Assembly (NCBI RefSeq): GCF_003952225.1
Contig: NZ_CP034437.1
Location: forward strand, 5,284,501-5,348,500
Direction of reading: 5' to 3'
From: Paenibacillus albus
GTDB lineage: Bacteria > Bacillota > Bacilli > Paenibacillales > Paenibacillaceae
Length of the DNA stretch: 64,000 bases
Shown: positions 1 through 8,338 of the stretch, piece by piece
Position numbering within the stretch: position 1 is the stretch's first letter
Layout of the letters: each line of letters starts with the position of its first letter
Notes under the pieces: generated by a model
Told to the model about the DNA's origin: nothing
Databases searched by the model: none
Seen by the model: the letters and a program-made list of their open reading frames with translations, nothing else
Translations under genes and position numbers: made by a program

Positions 1-761
1 TATTTACCAGATACAATGTTATCTTCTTTAGGTTCTACGCCGTCATACTTAACTGTTTTTACAGTGTCATCCAGGTAGGAAAGTGCAAGGTAACCGATAG
101 CGCCTGGTGTTTCAGCAACAAGTTTCTTTACAGTACCTGAGGAATCTTCTTGGATCGAACCTTGAATGTCTTCGGACTTCGTGCCAAGTGCGAACTTTTC
201 AAATGTTTTACGAGTACCGGAGCTGCTTGGACGGTTAACGATTGTAATTTTTTGATCTTTACCGCCTACGTCTTTCCAGTTCGTTACTTTGCCAGTGAAG
301 ATATCAACCAATTGTTGTTTTGTCAGTGAATCAACCGCAATTTCTTTGTTTACTACAGTAGCCATTGCAACAACTGCTACTTGGTGGTCAACCAATTCTT
401 TTGCTTTATCTGCATCTGCATCAACGAACTTCTCTTCAGCGAAGATATCGGAGTTACCGAGATCTGCTTGACCTGCGGATACTTGAGTCAAACCAGTACC
501 GCTGCCGCCGCCTTGAACTTGAACTGTGATGCCGGAGTATTTCGAATCATCCATGAACTTCTTCGAAACTTGCTCAACGAGTGGTTGAAGCGCTGTGGAG
601 CCTGCTGCCAGAAGCGAACCGCTAAGTGCTGCGCCGCCAGTGTTTGCATTACCTGTGTTCGTTGTACCGCCATTATTGTTAGAGGACTCATTTTTAGAGC
701 CACAAGCCGCCAGACCGATTGTCAACATTAGTGCAACTACTACGAGTAATACCTTTTTCAT
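1..761 (-). CDS. pstS: Phosphate-binding lipoprotein PstS (C-terminus beyond window)
   Basis: Captures phosphate outside the membrane for the Pst ABC transporter. The 253 visible residues start with MKKVLLVV and a lipobox LAAC with the lipidated Cys at residue 20, then an Asn/Gly/Thr-rich linker. The PBP-like domain shows the PstS landmarks AGSTALQPLV, GGGSGTGLTQ, TNWKDVGGKD and SSSGTRKTFEKF. The start at 761 has a GGAAGGAGA Shine-Dalgarno. The reading frame stays open to base 1, so the 3' end is missing. It is divergent from the LysR gene at 950, and PhoP-like boxes with a -10 lie at 816-869. It is separate from the second PstS-like gene at 7433-8296, which lacks a lipobox. Family assignment is secure. 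Confidence 0.93.
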   Translation of the reverse strand, partial: MKKVLLVVVALMLTIGLAACGSKNESSNNNGGTTNTGNANTGGAALSGSLLAAGSTALQPLVEQVSKKFMDDSKYSGITVQVQGGGSGTGLTQVSAGQADLGNSDIFAEEKFVDADADKAKELVDHQVAVVAMATVVNKEIAVDSLTKQQLVDIFTGKVTNWKDVGGKDQKITIVNRPSSSGTRKTFEKFALGTKSEDIQGSIQEDSSGTVKKLVAETPGAIGYLALSYLDDTVKTVKYDGVEPKEDNIVSGK

Positions 762-815
762 TTCGTTAGTTTCTCCTTCCGCTCCTAGCGGTTATTTGTT
801 TTGCTTACAGGACTA

Positions 816-869
816 ATATTACGCCTCTCTTATTAATGTGATATTTTCGATGTGTTAACGGAATGATAA
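816..869 (-). promoter_or_regulatory. Candidate PhoP box array and -10 for pstS
   Basis: Read on the minus strand, six-base elements resembling TTHACA recur every 11 bp: TTATCA (864-869), TTAACA (853-858), AAAATA (842-847) and TTAATA (831-836). A -10-like TAATAT (816-821) follows 9 bp after the last element. Two elements are weak. The 9-bp geometry is the same as at the clearer array before the stalk gene at 9742, which supports both. PhoP control is known for pst genes in Bacillus; its use here is inferred. Confidence 0.6.
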
Positions 870-949
870 AAATATATAGACAAATTGAATTTTGAAACCG
901 TTTACTATATATTTGTTTTATAAATTAATGATTTAGGGGATTAATTATT

Positions 950-1840
950 ATGAATTTATTAAGATTTCAAATTTTGGTAATGCTAGAACGCCTGAAAAAG
1001 GTCACTTCCGTCGCCGAAGAGCTCGGTGTAAAGCAGCCAACAGTCAGTTTTCATATGAAAAAGCTAGAAGAAGAATGGGGAATGCCCCTATTTGAAATCA
1101 AAACAGGCAAAGTGCTGCTCACTGAAGCCGGACGATTGCTGCATCATTACGCTTCAGATATGATTCGCATTTACAAAGAAGCGGAGCTTCGTTTTGCAGC
1201 CCTTCAGCAGACAGGCAACCAACATTTCGTTATTGGTTGTACGGACATCGCATCCTCCATCCTCTTCTCGAAGGACTGGTTTACACTCGTGAACGAAGGT
1301 CTGGAGATTCAGATCAAGTTCGAAACCGGACCGAGCGCAATCCTTCTCGAAGGGCTCAAAGATCGCTCCATCGATCTCATCGTGAACGGCGGTGCTATGG
1401 TTAATCAAACAGCGGAGTCGATGCTTCAATCGGAAGTCATTCGAGAGATCCCGATGGCCATCTATATGGCGAATACACATCCTTTCTCCAAAGCGCCATC
1501 CATCCCATCGTATCGGTTATCCGCTTATAACTTCGTCGCTGTGGATGATATTGACTTACAAGCATCGATGCGGCGATGGGAGGATAGCGAGAAGGTGAAG
1601 CTGGCGGTAAAGTTAAGCACTGACCGCGTTATGCAAGCCTTAAGTGCCGTCCGATCAGGCGCCGTGCTGTCCACCCTTCCAGCTCTCCGCTCCCCCCAGC
1701 TGCTGTCAGGGCTTACTCAGGTGCCGCTCAGCGGTGAGCAGCCGAGTTATGCGTTGACCGCCATGTGGCGCAGCGATTATTGGAACCCTGCGCTCATTCA
1801 GCGGATGCTGCTATTCATTAAGGATCTACTCGCACAATAA
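950..1840 (+). CDS. LysR-family transcriptional regulator
   Basis: DNA-binding regulator of 296 residues, the usual LysR length. The N-terminal winged helix-turn-helix occupies about residues 1-60 (VTSVAEELGVKQPTVSFHMK is the recognition region), followed by the linker helix and an effector-binding domain from about residue 90. The start has an AGGGGA Shine-Dalgarno about 9 bases upstream. It is divergent from pstS across 188 bp, the usual arrangement of a LysR regulator and its target, so control of pstS is possible but unproven. A cre-like sequence (TGAAACCGTTTACT, 893-906, two mismatches) lies in that gap. The ligand cannot be predicted. The gene ends at a bidirectional terminator shared with phoU. 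Confidence 0.9.
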   Translation: MNLLRFQILVMLERLKKVTSVAEELGVKQPTVSFHMKKLEEEWGMPLFEIKTGKVLLTEAGRLLHHYASDMIRIYKEAELRFAALQQTGNQHFVIGCTDIASSILFSKDWFTLVNEGLEIQIKFETGPSAILLEGLKDRSIDLIVNGGAMVNQTAESMLQSEVIREIPMAIYMANTHPFSKAPSIPSYRLSAYNFVAVDDIDLQASMRRWEDSEKVKLAVKLSTDRVMQALSAVRSGAVLSTLPALRSPQLLSGLTQVPLSGEQPSYALTAMWRSDYWNPALIQRMLLFIKDLLAQ

Positions 1841-1842
1841 AA

Positions 1843-1879
1843 AAGCAGCTAACCGAAGTTAAACTTCGATTAGCTGCTT
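1843..1879. terminator. Bidirectional terminator between lysR-type gene and phoU
   Basis: An inverted repeat with 18-base arms (1843-1860 and 1862-1879, one mismatch) sits between convergent genes. A-rich sequence on the left and short T-tracts fit use in both directions. Confidence 0.85.
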
Positions 1880-1915
1880 AACAGTATGAATAATACGATG
1901 GCGGTAAACGTTAAC

Positions 1916-2578
1916 TTAAGCGTTCAAATCAGGTCTTGAACCTGTTACCAGGTATACGACAGATTCACCAATGTTCGTTGCATGGTCGGCGAAACGTTCA
2001 ATGTAACGGCCGACGAAGCTCAGCAGGTTCGCCTGCGAGATCGTTCTTGGATCTTCCATCATAATGGTCAGAAGCTCGCGGATAATTTGGGAATACAAGG
2101 CGTCAACGAGATCGTCGTCCTTCGCCATCTTGTATGCCATATTCACGTTCTCCTGCACATACGACTGGATGGATTCATACGTCATCATTTGCACGATTTG
2201 CGCCATGCGCGGCAAGTCGATCAGCGGTTTAATAAGCGCTTGACCTTCCAGGCGTACAACGACCTTCGCTACATCAACCGCAAGATCGCCCATGCGCTCG
2301 AGATCGCTTGCGATCTTGAAGGCAACAAGGATTCTTCTCAAATCCTTGGCTACTGGCTGCTGCGTCGCGATAAGACGAGAGCCGATCTCGGAGATTTTCT
2401 CCTCGAGCTTATTCAGCTCTTTATCTTCCTTAATGAGTCGTTTCGCGGAATCCACATCGACTTTCTCAAGTGACTCAATGGATTGGGTCAGCGCGGCTTC
2501 AACGCGACGGCCCATTTCACTAATAAGTTCATTCAGTTCATCAAGCCCGTGATCGAGCTCTCTGCGTTTTGTCATCAT
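1916..2578 (-). CDS. phoU: Phosphate signalling/transport regulator PhoU
   Basis: PhoU dampens Pho regulon signalling and modulates the Pst transporter. The 220-residue all-helical protein fits the family length, with the two related three-helix bundles expected (roughly 10-110 and 115-215). Visible landmarks are RRELDHGLDELNELISEMG, SDLERMGDLAVDVAKV and, in the second half, FADHATNIGESVVYL, the metal-binding E/D-rich helices. The start with two Met codons is preceded by GAGGGGAG at 9-bp spacing. It follows pstB by 53 bp on the same strand and is probably co-transcribed with it from the promoter region upstream of 3402. Confidence 0.95.
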   Translation of the reverse strand: MMTKRRELDHGLDELNELISEMGRRVEAALTQSIESLEKVDVDSAKRLIKEDKELNKLEEKISEIGSRLIATQQPVAKDLRRILVAFKIASDLERMGDLAVDVAKVVVRLEGQALIKPLIDLPRMAQIVQMMTYESIQSYVQENVNMAYKMAKDDDLVDALYSQIIRELLTIMMEDPRTISQANLLSFVGRYIERFADHATNIGESVVYLVTGSRPDLNA

Positions 2579-2631
2579 GATAAGATGCTCCCCTCTAATT
2601 GCGGCTTATACTAACGAACGATTCGCCTTGT

Positions 2632-3402
2632 TTAACCGAAGCGTCCGCTAATGTAGTCTTCTGTACGTTGATCGCGCGGGTTGGAGAACAGCTTCTCGGT
2701 ATCAGAGAACTCAACCACTTCACCATTCAAGAAAAATACCGTTTGGTTCGATACACGGGCTGCTTGGTGCATGTTATGCGTAACCATAACGATCGTGTAT
2801 TTATCCTTCAGCTCCTGTGCAAGCTCCTCAATCTTCAGCGTCGAGATCGGGTCAAGCGCGGAGGTTGCTTCATCCATCAGCAGCACGTCCGGGCCGACGG
2901 CAATGGCGCGAGCGATACAGAGACGCTGTTGTTGACCGCCGGAGAGACTGAGCGCCGAACGCTTGAGATGATCCTTCACTTCATCCCAAAGCGCTGCTTG
3001 ACGAAGCGATGTCTCCACGATCTCCTCGAGCTTGCTCTTGCTGTGCGTGCCGTGCAGACGCGGACCATAAGCAACATTGTCAAAGATCGATTTCGGGAAA
3101 GGGTTAGGCTGTTGGAACACCATGCCGACCTTCTTGCGAAGCGTCTCTACATCAACCTCTTTGGAGTAAATATCAGCACCGCCGATCGCAATACTGCCTT
3201 CGATGCGCGTGCCAGGAATCATATCGTTCATTCGGTTCAATGTACGGAGCAGCGTGGACTTGCCGCAGCCGGACGGACCGATGAAAGCCGTGATTGCTTT
3301 CTCGGGGATATCCATAGTAACGTTCTTGAGTGCATGAAAATTACCATAGTACAGGTTCAATTTACTGATATCAATTAAGGTTTGCGCTGCTGTAGTTTGC
3401 AT
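2632..3402 (-). CDS. pstB: Phosphate ABC transporter ATP-binding protein PstB
   Basis: Energises phosphate uptake through PstC/PstA. The 256 residues carry the Walker A motif GPSGCGKST (42-50), the Q-loop [13 protein letters not shown] typical of PstB, the signature LSGGQQQR and the Walker [13 protein letters not shown], with switch His in VMVTHNM. The start at 3402 has AAAGGGG upstream. Unlike the usual pstSCAB order, pstB is separated from pstA by the CBS/chemoreceptor gene, a terminator on each side of that gene, and a 637-bp gap. It therefore needs its own promoter; a weak phased PhoP-like array lies at 3466-3504. Confidence 0.97.
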   Translation of the reverse strand: MQTTAAQTLIDISKLNLYYGNFHALKNVTMDIPEKAITAFIGPSGCGKSTLLRTLNRMNDMIPGTRIEGSIAIGGADIYSKEVDVETLRKKVGMVFQQPNPFPKSIFDNVAYGPRLHGTHSKSKLEEIVETSLRQAALWDEVKDHLKRSALSLSGGQQQRLCIARAIAVGPDVLLMDEATSALDPISTLKIEELAQELKDKYTIVMVTHNMHQAARVSNQTVFFLNGEVVEFSDTEKLFSNPRDQRTEDYISGRFG

Positions 3403-3465
3403 GATGAACCCCTTTCATTTGGGTGATCTGTTCGATCCGAATTTCATATTCTGTCTATGATAGAT

Positions 3466-3504
3466 TATCTTCCAATTGTCATGTTTATATGTTCGAATTG
3501 TAAA
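3466..3504 (-). promoter_or_regulatory. Weak candidate PhoP box array upstream of pstB
   Basis: On the minus strand, elements at 11-bp steps read TTTACA (3499-3504), AACATA (3488-3493), ATGACA (3477-3482) and AAGATA (3466-3471). Only the first is a perfect TTHACA. I see no convincing -10 at the 9-bp distance seen at the other two arrays. It is reported because pstB-phoU needs a promoter here. Confidence 0.35.
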
Positions 3505-3625
3505 TTCTATATTAAAATTGCTAGTTGCTCCGAACCTTAGGCTTAGTTCGCGTGACTTTGCACTGGAATCGCATTGCTCCAGCCCGCGCTATAAAGCGCT
3601 GATGCTCAGTGCGGAGCGATAAACT

Positions 3626-3926
3626 GAAAGCGGAAAAAGCCTCTCTCAGCTGCGAAAATAAGGTTTTTCGTGCGTGAGAGCGGGTATTCCCTCTCTCGAG
3701 TGCGATAATCGCGGAAAGGAGCTCGTTTGCAATGTTGAGAGCGGAAATTGCCTCTCTCCGTATCAAAAATGAGCTTTCTCGTGTGCGAGAGTGGTTTTTC
3801 CCTCTCTCACTAAAGTATGATCTAGCATTGCAGCGAATTACTGATTCTGAGAGACTAGTCTTACCCTTCTCAGCAAATTGCTCACTACTAACTTATTACC
3901 ATAAAGTTGAGAGACCATAGCGTTCT
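3626..3926. repeat. Array of GAGAG...CTCTCTC hairpins, alternating spacing (locus 1)
   Basis: The 637-bp gap 3403-4040 holds no credible gene. It contains 22-nt elements of the form GAGAGnGGnnnnnCCTCTCTC beginning at 3626, 3676, 3737 and 3787, with degenerate copies near 3848 and 3907. Start-to-start steps are 50, 61, 50 and 61 bp, so the array has a 111-bp dimer period. The two 28-nt spacers resemble each other (both run through AAAAT, a T-rich core and TCGTG). The same element recurs at 21674-21931. Confidence 0.8.
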
Positions 3927-4004
3927 CTGGGCTCGCGATAATCGTTCGCGTAAGATTCCCGCGAGCCATGATGAGGTGGGTTGCGGTAGTTATTCGCACC
4001 ATAC

Positions 4005-4031
4005 AAAAAAGCGACCCATAATCCAGGTCGC
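4005..4031 (-). terminator. Terminator of the CBS/chemoreceptor gene
   Basis: The minus strand reads GCGACC, a 9-base loop, GGTCGC and then six T. It lies directly after the stop codon at 4041. Confidence 0.85.
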
Positions 4032-4040
4032 ATCCTATTT

Positions 4041-5273
4041 CTAACGACTGACCTGCATGTCCGCCATCAGCTGCTTCATCTGCTCGGTGACGCGCTGCGA
4101 TTGCGCATAGGCATCGCTCGCGAGCTTACCTATCTCGCCGGCGCTTCTGCTGTTGCCTGCTGCTGTGTGGAACAGCTGCTGGAACACATCAGCGGCTTCC
4201 TTCACGTACGACTGGCTCGAATCTGCCTCTGACTTACCTTCGCTGACCAGATGCACCGTCTCCTTAACAGCTTCGAGAATCGCACTGATAAGTAAGTTGA
4301 TATCATCAGCGGACTGCTTCGTCTGCGTCGCGAGCTTGCGCACCTCGTCCGCGACGACTGCGAAGCCGCGACCATGCTCGCCGGCACGCGCTGCCTCGAT
4401 CGTCGCGTTCACCGCGAGCAGATTACACTGATTCGCAAGCTCACGAATCAGCTTCGATACTTTGCCTACGGCCCCTGCACGATCCTGCAGCTCACTGATT
4501 TGAATCTCCTGGACATTCGTCCGCGCCGATAAATTGTGAAAAGCCGCCGACACCTTGTCCAGCTCGTTCTTTCCTTTAAGCGTCAAGTCCAACATCGACT
4601 GCGACATCGACTCGCCTAGCTGCGAAGCTTCGTGCACCTGAACGACGGAGCGGTCGATCTCGTGTATCATGTTCTCTGCACCGCGAATGGTCGCCACTTG
4701 CGATTGTACCGTCTTCTGTTGAATCAAGCGCGATAGCTTCAGCAGATCCGACATCGTAAGAATACCGATATAACGGTCATCCTCCGCAACGATAACACAG
4801 TCATACACCGTCCGATCGTCACGTCCAAGTGCCAGATCGAGCAGCTGCTGCGGCAATATATGCTGGTTCACCGTAAGCGGCTGTCCATCCATGAGCTTCG
4901 CAATGGATTTACCATAATAAATTTCTCTGCCGAAACGATGCGTCTGAATAATCGTCAGCCTGTTCTTCATCACAAGCCCCAGCGGTTTGCCTGCTTCATC
5001 GCACACAACGACACATTCATTGTCCGGCGACTCCGCGAACTGTTCGATTACTTCCTCACACGTATGGCCGATACCAACGATCGGTACATTCCGAATGAAG
5101 GGCTTTAATATCTCATAACCTATTTCAGCTATTTCCGAGATTGCTTCTGCATGATCTATGTTGTTAGTCATTGTTGACTGTTCATGAGTTGTAATAGTTG
5201 CTGTAGGTGCCGCAGTTTTCAATTTCTGTGCTTTTTGGAGCTCAGCTTCTCGTTCCAGCAATAAAGTAGACAT
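4041..5273 (-). CDS. Cytoplasmic CBS-domain/methyl-accepting chemotaxis signalling protein
   Basis: A soluble chemoreceptor-like protein of 410 residues with no membrane segment, periplasmic domain or HAMP. After a short coiled N-terminus, a CBS pair spans about residues 75-200 ([39 protein letters not shown]). The C-terminal half is an MCP signalling hairpin whose tip reads [20 protein letters not shown], followed by [15 protein letters not shown]. It should contact CheA/CheW. CBS domains usually bind adenine nucleotides, so it may report energy or phosphate state; that is inference. I chose the ATG at 5273, which has AGAAGGGAG 8 bases upstream, over an upstream in-frame start at 5312. It sits between pstA and pstB but is flanked by terminators, so it is likely its own transcript. 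Confidence 0.88.
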   Translation of the reverse strand: MSTLLLEREAELQKAQKLKTAAPTATITTHEQSTMTNNIDHAEAISEIAEIGYEILKPFIRNVPIVGIGHTCEEVIEQFAESPDNECVVVCDEAGKPLGLVMKNRLTIIQTHRFGREIYYGKSIAKLMDGQPLTVNQHILPQQLLDLALGRDDRTVYDCVIVAEDDRYIGILTMSDLLKLSRLIQQKTVQSQVATIRGAENMIHEIDRSVVQVHEASQLGESMSQSMLDLTLKGKNELDKVSAAFHNLSARTNVQEIQISELQDRAGAVGKVSKLIRELANQCNLLAVNATIEAARAGEHGRGFAVVADEVRKLATQTKQSADDINLLISAILEAVKETVHLVSEGKSEADSSQSYVKEAADVFQQLFHTAAGNSRSAGEIGKLASDAYAQSQRVTEQMKQLMADMQVSR

Positions 5274-5393
5274 TTGTTCTCTCCCTTCTGGGGCTATGTA
5301 TCTATTCAACACTATAGGTACTAAGCATTATCGTTATTCGGGTTATATGTTAATTGAATGTCAAAACTCGACCCATTTCGCGCATTAAATGAC

Positions 5394-5431
5394 AAAAAAT
5401 GGCGTCACAGATCAAATCTGCAAACGCCATT
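5394..5431 (-). terminator. Terminator after pstA
   Basis: On the minus strand an 8-bp stem AATGGCGT/ACGCCATT (5398-5431) with an inner AGAT/ATCT helix is followed by a T run. It separates the pstCA transcript from the CBS/chemoreceptor gene. Confidence 0.8.
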
Positions 5432-5462
5432 CGCTTTTCACCACGTACTATTCTATTCTTAC

Positions 5463-6383
5463 TTATCGCATTCTACGGGCATTGATCCAAAGTGGCACAC
5501 GGAACACGAGATTGATCAGCAGCACAACGAACACGAGAACCGCTGCCGACTTCTCTGCAATAAGCTGAGCATCCGGAACGATCGCTTCCGATTGTACATA
5601 CCACAAGTGAACTGCGAGCGTCGCGCCTGGTGACAGCGGATTGAAATCCCACATGACGCCTGACGAAGAAACCCCTGCTGTCAGAATAATAACAGCGCTC
5701 TCGCCGAAAGCACGGCCTGCAGTCAAACAAATTCCTGTTACAATACCGTTCAGCGCAACCGGGATGATTACGCGGCGGATCGTTTGCAGATGCGTTGCGC
5801 CTAGTCCGAACGAAGCCTGCTTCATTTCATGCGGCACTGCTCGGATGGCTTCTTCCGTTACACGTGTTAGGACGGGCAGATTCAAGAATGCCAAGCTTAC
5901 CGCGCCGCCAATAATCGTCAGACCGACATCGAACTGCTCGACGAATAGAGCGATACCGAACAAGCCAAAGATAATCGAAGGAACCGATGCGAGACCTTCA
6001 ACGCAAATCCTGATAAAAGCGATAAATTTGTTTGCAGGCGCAAACTCCGCCAAGTAGATCCCCGCCGCCATGCCAAGCGGAATCGAGATCAACAGCGAGA
6101 TAAACAGCACATAGAACGAGTTGAACAGGACAGGACCAACGCCTCCGCCTTCATCAATCTCACTAGGCAGCCCAACGAGGAAGCCAAAGTCCAGCTTCGG
6201 GAGCCCTTTTTGCAAGATAAGGAACAAGAGGCTGCATATAAAGACAATCGTGCACAAGCCAACGAGCCATACGACTCCGGTAAATATGCGATTGTTCAAG
6301 TGGCTGAAGCCGCGGCGAGAAGAGAATGGGCTCGACTGCGCCGGTAAAGCCGTGACTTTGGAAGGGCTGGAGTTCGTACTCAT
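5463..6383 (-). CDS. pstA: Phosphate ABC transporter permease PstA
   Basis: Membrane subunit of the Pst importer, 306 residues with about six membrane spans. The first is near residues 33-56 (TGVVWLVGLCTIVFICSLLF). The permease EAA-type loop is visible as EAIRAVPHEMKQASFGLGAT followed by HLQTIRRVIIPVALNGIVTG. The long polar N-terminus (residues 1-30) is not membrane. Its ATG overlaps the pstC stop by 4 bp, indicating translational coupling. It is the last gene before a strong terminator. Confidence 0.96.
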   Translation of the reverse strand: MSTNSSPSKVTALPAQSSPFSSRRGFSHLNNRIFTGVVWLVGLCTIVFICSLLFLILQKGLPKLDFGFLVGLPSEIDEGGGVGPVLFNSFYVLFISLLISIPLGMAAGIYLAEFAPANKFIAFIRICVEGLASVPSIIFGLFGIALFVEQFDVGLTIIGGAVSLAFLNLPVLTRVTEEAIRAVPHEMKQASFGLGATHLQTIRRVIIPVALNGIVTGICLTAGRAFGESAVIILTAGVSSSGVMWDFNPLSPGATLAVHLWYVQSEAIVPDAQLIAEKSAAVLVFVVLLINLVFRVPLWINARRMR

Positions 6384-7345
6384 TGTTTCACTCCTTTACC
6401 TTGAATCAAGCGAACAATCACAATCATAATGAGTGAGATTACGAGCAAAATAAAGCCCATCATATATAGCGCGTAGTTCCAAGTGGAATCAAACGGGACA
6501 TTCGCGATTTGCATGACGATGTTGCTTGTCAGAACCGAGGTTGGTTTGAATAGTGCATTTGCCAGCTGTGGCGTATTGCCGATAACCATGACGACCGCCA
6601 TCGTTTCACCGATCGCACGGGCCATGCCAAGAATTACTGCATACATAATGCCGCTTTTTGCAGCAGGAATAACAACTCGGGTAATCGTTTGGAACCTTGT
6701 TGAACCAAGAGCATACGAAGCATCGCGGAACTTCTTAGGAACAGCGACGATAGAATCATCAATAATCCGGCTGATTGTAGGCAGTACCATAATCGTGAGG
6801 ACGATCGCAGCAGCCAGAATACCATCACCCATATTCGTGCCTGTAACGGAGCGAAGCATTGGAATAAGGACAGTCATGCCAAGGAAACCATAAACGACTG
6901 AAGGAATACCGACAAGCAGGTCGAGAACAGGGCGCAGCGCAGTCTTCAGCCAGCTCGGTGTCATTTCGGCCAAGAATACCGCGATGATCACGGAGAGCGG
7001 CACGGAGATGAGCATCGTCAGCAAAGTGAGCGCGAACGTACCGAAAATAAATATAAATGCACCAAATTGATCATTCTCAGGTACCCATTCCGTACTGAAG
7101 AAGAAGTCCTTCACCGATACCGTCTCAAAGGTAAGCACCCCTGTGCGGCCCATTAGGAACAAGATCGAGAACAGGATGATACATACAAATACGGCGCTGG
7201 CGATGCAGATGACTTTAAACGTACGGTTATACAATGATAGCCTTGCCTTACGGCCGAATTTCTTGCCTGATGAAGCTTTGAGACTGCTCCCCAGTTCATC
7301 CGCTTTCATAACCTTGCCAGAAGTGGGAACTTCCATCATGCTCAT
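6380..7345 (-). CDS. pstC: Phosphate ABC transporter permease PstC
   Basis: Partner permease of PstA, 321 residues. The soluble N-terminal 40 residues precede a first span near VICIASAVFVCIILFSILF. The PstC-type periplasmic segment contains FFFSTEWVPENDQFGAFIF, and the cytoplasmic coupling loop reads DSIVAVPKKFRDASYALGST then RFQTITRVVIPAAKSGI. It lies 87 bp downstream of the PstS-like gene, with an attenuator-like hairpin in between, and overlaps pstA by 4 bp. Confidence 0.96.
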   Translation of the reverse strand: MSMMEVPTSGKVMKADELGSSLKASSGKKFGRKARLSLYNRTFKVICIASAVFVCIILFSILFLMGRTGVLTFETVSVKDFFFSTEWVPENDQFGAFIFIFGTFALTLLTMLISVPLSVIIAVFLAEMTPSWLKTALRPVLDLLVGIPSVVYGFLGMTVLIPMLRSVTGTNMGDGILAAAIVLTIMVLPTISRIIDDSIVAVPKKFRDASYALGSTRFQTITRVVIPAAKSGIMYAVILGMARAIGETMAVVMVIGNTPQLANALFKPTSVLTSNIVMQIANVPFDSTWNYALYMMGFILLVISLIMIVIVRLIQGKGVKQ

Positions 7346-7372
7346 GGCGCTTTAACTCCTTTCGATTATAGA

Positions 7373-7417
7373 AGAAAAGAAAGCCAGCTTCGCAAGTATG
7401 AACTACAGAAGCTGGCT
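7373..7417 (-). terminator. Attenuator-like hairpin between the PstS-like gene and pstC
   Basis: On the minus strand a perfect 10-bp stem AGCCAGCTTC/GAAGCTGGCT (7382-7417) is followed by a T-rich but imperfect tail. Partial termination here would give more binding protein than permease, as is common in ABC operons. Confidence 0.75.
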
Positions 7418-7432
7418 CCATCCGTCCCTCAA

Positions 7433-8296
7433 TTACTTCTTCATTGCGGAGAGTGGGATAAATTTAAGCTTTTTCAGCGAGCCGTTTTGGAACTTCGCGC
7501 TTTGGATGTACTCGATGAATGCTTTTACAGCGCCAGTAGGTTGGCCTTTAGTCATGTAGTATCCATAGCCCCATACTTTGTACGAACCGTTGATTACGTT
7601 AGCAGCTGTTGGAGCAACATTGTTGATTTTCAGAGCAGTCATTTTGCTAGTTACATATACAAGGTCGATATAACCGATCGCATTAGGCGTAGTCTCGATA
7701 GCAGTCTTCATGTCGCCGCTCGATTTAACCTCTTTGTAGTTATCACCTTTAGTCATGTAGTCAGTGCCGTTCAATGCTTTAACTTGGAAGTTAACGCGTG
7801 TACCGGAACCGAACGCACGGTTGATTACGATGATATCAGCGTCTTTACCGCCAACGTCTTTCCAGTTGGAGATTTTGCCGGAGAAGATCCCTTGCAGCTG
7901 TGCTGTTGTCAGGGAGCTAACACCTACGTTGCTGTTCGTGATTGCTGCGAAAGGAGTAACTGCTACTTTGTTAGCTACAAGGCCTGTGAAAGCTTTGAAG
8001 CCTGGTACGTCTAGCGATGCATCCCAGTCACATGCGCCGATATCTGCAATGCCTTTACGTACAGATTGTGGACCTGTTACGGAGCCAGCTGCCGATGCCG
8101 AGATTTTCACTTTCGGGTTCAGCTTCTGGAATTCGTTCTTCGCTTGCAGCGTCAGTGGAAGAAGCGCCGAAGAACCATTGACTACGATACGTCCGCTCAG
8201 CTTGCTCGAAGCGCTGGCAACGGAAGTGATGGAACCGAATGCAACTGTCAGTGCAATTGCTGCAAATGCAAGGCCTTTAAACCATTTTGTTTTCAT
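7433..8296 (-). CDS. PstS-like phosphate-binding protein, secreted, no lipobox
   Basis: A 287-residue substrate-binding protein of the PstS/PBP-like family. The Sec signal ends near VASASSK (about residue 30) and there is no lipobox Cys. Binding-site landmarks are VNGSSALLPL, ISNWKDVGGKD and AFGSGTRVNF; the GSGTR segment matches the phosphate-binding loop. It directly precedes pstCA, so it is the likely binding protein of this transporter, while the lipoprotein PstS at the left edge lies in a separate transcription unit. How a non-lipidated binding protein is retained in a Gram-positive-type wall is not visible here; the stalk gene just upstream could be a partner (speculative). Confidence 0.88.
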   Translation of the reverse strand: MKTKWFKGLAFAAIALTVAFGSITSVASASSKLSGRIVVNGSSALLPLTLQAKNEFQKLNPKVKISASAAGSVTGPQSVRKGIADIGACDWDASLDVPGFKAFTGLVANKVAVTPFAAITNSNVGVSSLTTAQLQGIFSGKISNWKDVGGKDADIIVINRAFGSGTRVNFQVKALNGTDYMTKGDNYKEVKSSGDMKTAIETTPNAIGYIDLVYVTSKMTALKINNVAPTAANVINGSYKVWGYGYYMTKGQPTGAVKAFIEYIQSAKFQNGSLKKLKFIPLSAMKK

Positions 8297-8338
8297 AGGA
8301 TGTAAAATCTCCTCTCATATTTGGGCAATGATATTGAA

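Noticed and set aside
2599-3378. Open frame of 259 codons opposite pstB
   Set aside because: Shadow of pstB, which has all ATPase motifs on the minus strand.
3626-3926. CRISPR array resemblance of the regularly spaced 22-nt hairpins
   Set aside because: Repeats are not identical, the spacers alternate between about 28 and 39 nt and resemble each other, and no cas gene is nearby.
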